From Halocatena pleomorpha (lineage in GTDB: Archaea; Halobacteriota; Halobacteria; Halobacteriales; Haloarculaceae): a DNA stretch of 64,000 bases. Position 1 is the stretch's first letter, and each line of letters begins with the position of its first letter. Below the pieces are notes generated by a model. It was not told the DNA's origin and made no database searches. It was given only the letters and a program-made list of their open reading frames with translations. Position numbers and translations under genes: made by a program. Below, in pieces: positions 63,701 through 64,000 of this stretch. The stretch covers positions 62,001-126,000 of the forward strand of contig NZ_RRCH01000022.1 of NCBI RefSeq assembly GCF_003862495.1. Direction: 5' to 3'.

Positions 63701-64000
63701 ACAGACGCGCTGGAACACTGTCTTACTGCGGACGATTCGTACGTCCGCACGCACGCTGTCGGAGCACTCGAATCGATCGCGCTCGCTCCCGCCGGTGACA
63801 CGATGCCACCGATCTGTTCGCTGGCGGCACTCGTTGACGACACCGATCACGCTATCCAGAAACAGGCTGCGCGCGCAACCGCCGCGATCGCAACGACCCA
63901 ACCGGGAACTGCCGCCCCCGCGGTTGACGTGCTCGTGGGGCATCTCGACGCCGACCGAACCACACAGGAGCTTGCAGTCCGGACGATCATGGAGATCACG
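60719..64000 (+). CDS. Giant HEAT-repeat protein, 3' end beyond window
   Basis: An open frame of 1,094 codons runs from ATG 60719 to the window edge without a stop. After about 80 acidic residues it consists of about 25 units averaging 37 residues (112 bases). The consensus is VPAVDxLIPLLDxD, then xxVRxxAxxAIAxIAxxSP, which is a HEAT/PBS-lyase-type alpha solenoid, here with an AVD at the start of helix B in most units. No membrane segment or catalytic domain is visible. It is probably a scaffold or binding protein. An ATG at 60715 is out of frame. The next unit continues past 64000. Confidence 0.85.
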   Translation, partial: MDPESHSGEFDISLDQIYADPDDIADTEIPSLVSVLDGETEMERPVSETGHTAQLLDTDPEETDPERLIAASRLRLFVSAGYRDAVATHAETIIAGMTADSNSVSLRQQAAHIVITIFADERVDISPVSNEFIEHTDALIELLEADLPRVRRAAVYAIAAVAKQSPGSAAPAVDALIPLLDEGSSDLDQRIVAALTAIAESSPTAAVPAIGPLMSLLEADTQTTRVRAEYAIKLLIENAPSAPETAVDHLIPLLDSDSSFAQNAALEVLAGITLTTPESVASVVEEITPFLTGDTYQQKIAVCTLCEIAEASPAAVVPAVDDIVPLLDAEDQIVKSAAVHTIVAIAEESPSDVTEAYDSLFSLLNAKETNVQKAAIHAIIVITSNVPETVGPVIESLLSPLDTDESFVREQAARTIAALTQGETQPAVPAVDALTTLLNADESVGRKLAVRSIVEIASDVPDTAVPAVDPLLFLLDSDQPVVQKYVAAAIMVVAASSPQAAAPAVRPLISLLGQDNDVDGLVARSLAEISVDDPDAVVPAAQAMIPLLDAERMSVRTNAVRVLASVAEVDPTAVVPAVDSLSRLLDSDERLIRWKAACALCDVALESPRAVAPAIEALTPLLDSEWTSLRKKTVSIAAEVARVSPSAVAPAVEPLSMCLDADEAAIRRYGACALAELASEHPERATPAVDRLVAQLAGETDQQYVQECAVQALAEIATTTPREVVPAIDTLADLYDADSVTLKENALYATAEIATSMPESVVPVVDSLLPHLTAETVPVQKAAIRSVVLVAKHLPPTMVPGIDSLLPRFGADEIRDQRTTVEALTAIASIPPENEDQRVETERENAVATLGRLLETGDTLGRKFAVTALAVIAESAPTAAGTAIDSLVPLLNDDDPYAKELAVQATVLIAYGSPASAMPAVDELITLLEDDNVYLQHGAVIGIGWIAKGSPAAAVPATDALVSFLYSHEKLVRKTAVYAIAQIADNDPEAALPATDALEHCLTADDSYVRTHAVGALESIALAPAGDTMPPICSLAALVDDTDHAIQKQAARATAAIATTQPGTAAPAVDVLVGHLDADRTTQELAVRTIMEIT

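Noticed and set aside
60719-64000. CRISPR-like or tandem DNA repeat
   Set aside because: The 112-base periodicity comes from coding of HEAT units; the bases are diverged and the frame is kept, so it is a protein repeat, not a DNA array.

Overview
The window is chromosomal DNA from a halophilic archaeon of class Halobacteria. The evidence is: an archaeal-type S10/spc ribosomal operon carrying genes found only in archaea and eukaryotes (L32e, L19e, S4e, the RNase P protein Rnp1, a SPOUT RNA methyltransferase); very acidic proteins, including an Asp/Glu tail on S3; a fused cytochrome oxidase subunit I+III; two Bat-type HTH-10 regulators; a FolC-FolP fusion; a ThiD-ThiN fusion; TATA boxes about 25 bases before many start codons (leaderless genes); and GGAGGTGA ribosome-binding sites inside operons. 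I do not assign a genus.

Layout. 1-2.1 kb: truncated mch, an MTH1187-type thiamine-binding protein gene, a DUF4349 lipoprotein gene and tRNA-Gly(GCC). 2.3-16.6 kb: one uninterrupted ribosomal operon, SPOUT methyltransferase-L3-L4-L23-L2-S19-L22-S3-L29-rnp1-S17-L14-L24-S4e-L5-S14-S8-L6-L32e-L19e-L18-S5-L30-L15-secY, mostly with start/stop overlaps, closed by a 20-bp perfect hairpin. 16.6-17.4 kb: a gene-poor stretch bounded by two long hairpins and an inverted pair of related GC-rich elements. 17.4-22.1 kb: carA, a divergent Lrp regulator with a palindrome between them, an IPP isomerase-like Nudix protein, and three membrane protein genes of unknown function. 22.1-27.8 kb: a DASS/SLC13 transporter and a cytochrome c oxidase cluster (coxB, coxAC fusion, subunit IV). 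27.9-35.3 kb: aldehyde dehydrogenase, a UvrD-type helicase, a LURP-one-like protein and uvrA. 35.3 kb: the last 28 codons of trkH cut off next to an IS-end-like hairpin. 35.5-44.5 kb: a large Bat-type sensor-regulator, two GT4 glycosyltransferases, a PhoU/AbrB protein, an ATP-NAD kinase-like protein, a CinA-type domain protein and a small HTH-10 regulator. 44.7-52 kb: cytochrome P450, argS, folCP and an arylsulfotransferase-like surface protein. 52.2-58 kb: a probable surface-glycan region (flippase-like UPF0104 protein, two glycosyltransferases, a MOP flippase) that also holds a cysteine-rich TackOD1-like protein. 58-60.4 kb: an AIR-synthase-like protein and ThiDN, start and stop overlapping. 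60.7 kb to the end: a giant HEAT-repeat protein, still open at the window edge.

Most of the window is core metabolism and information processing. The parts least explained by known biology are the HEAT-repeat giant, the TackOD1-like protein with its nuclease-fold-like tail, the three-gene membrane cluster with a membrane-anchored zinc finger, the IPP isomerase homologue lacking its catalytic cysteine, and the paired hairpins and repeats after secY. I did not find a CRISPR array, a complete insertion sequence, a prophage or a recognisable defence island.
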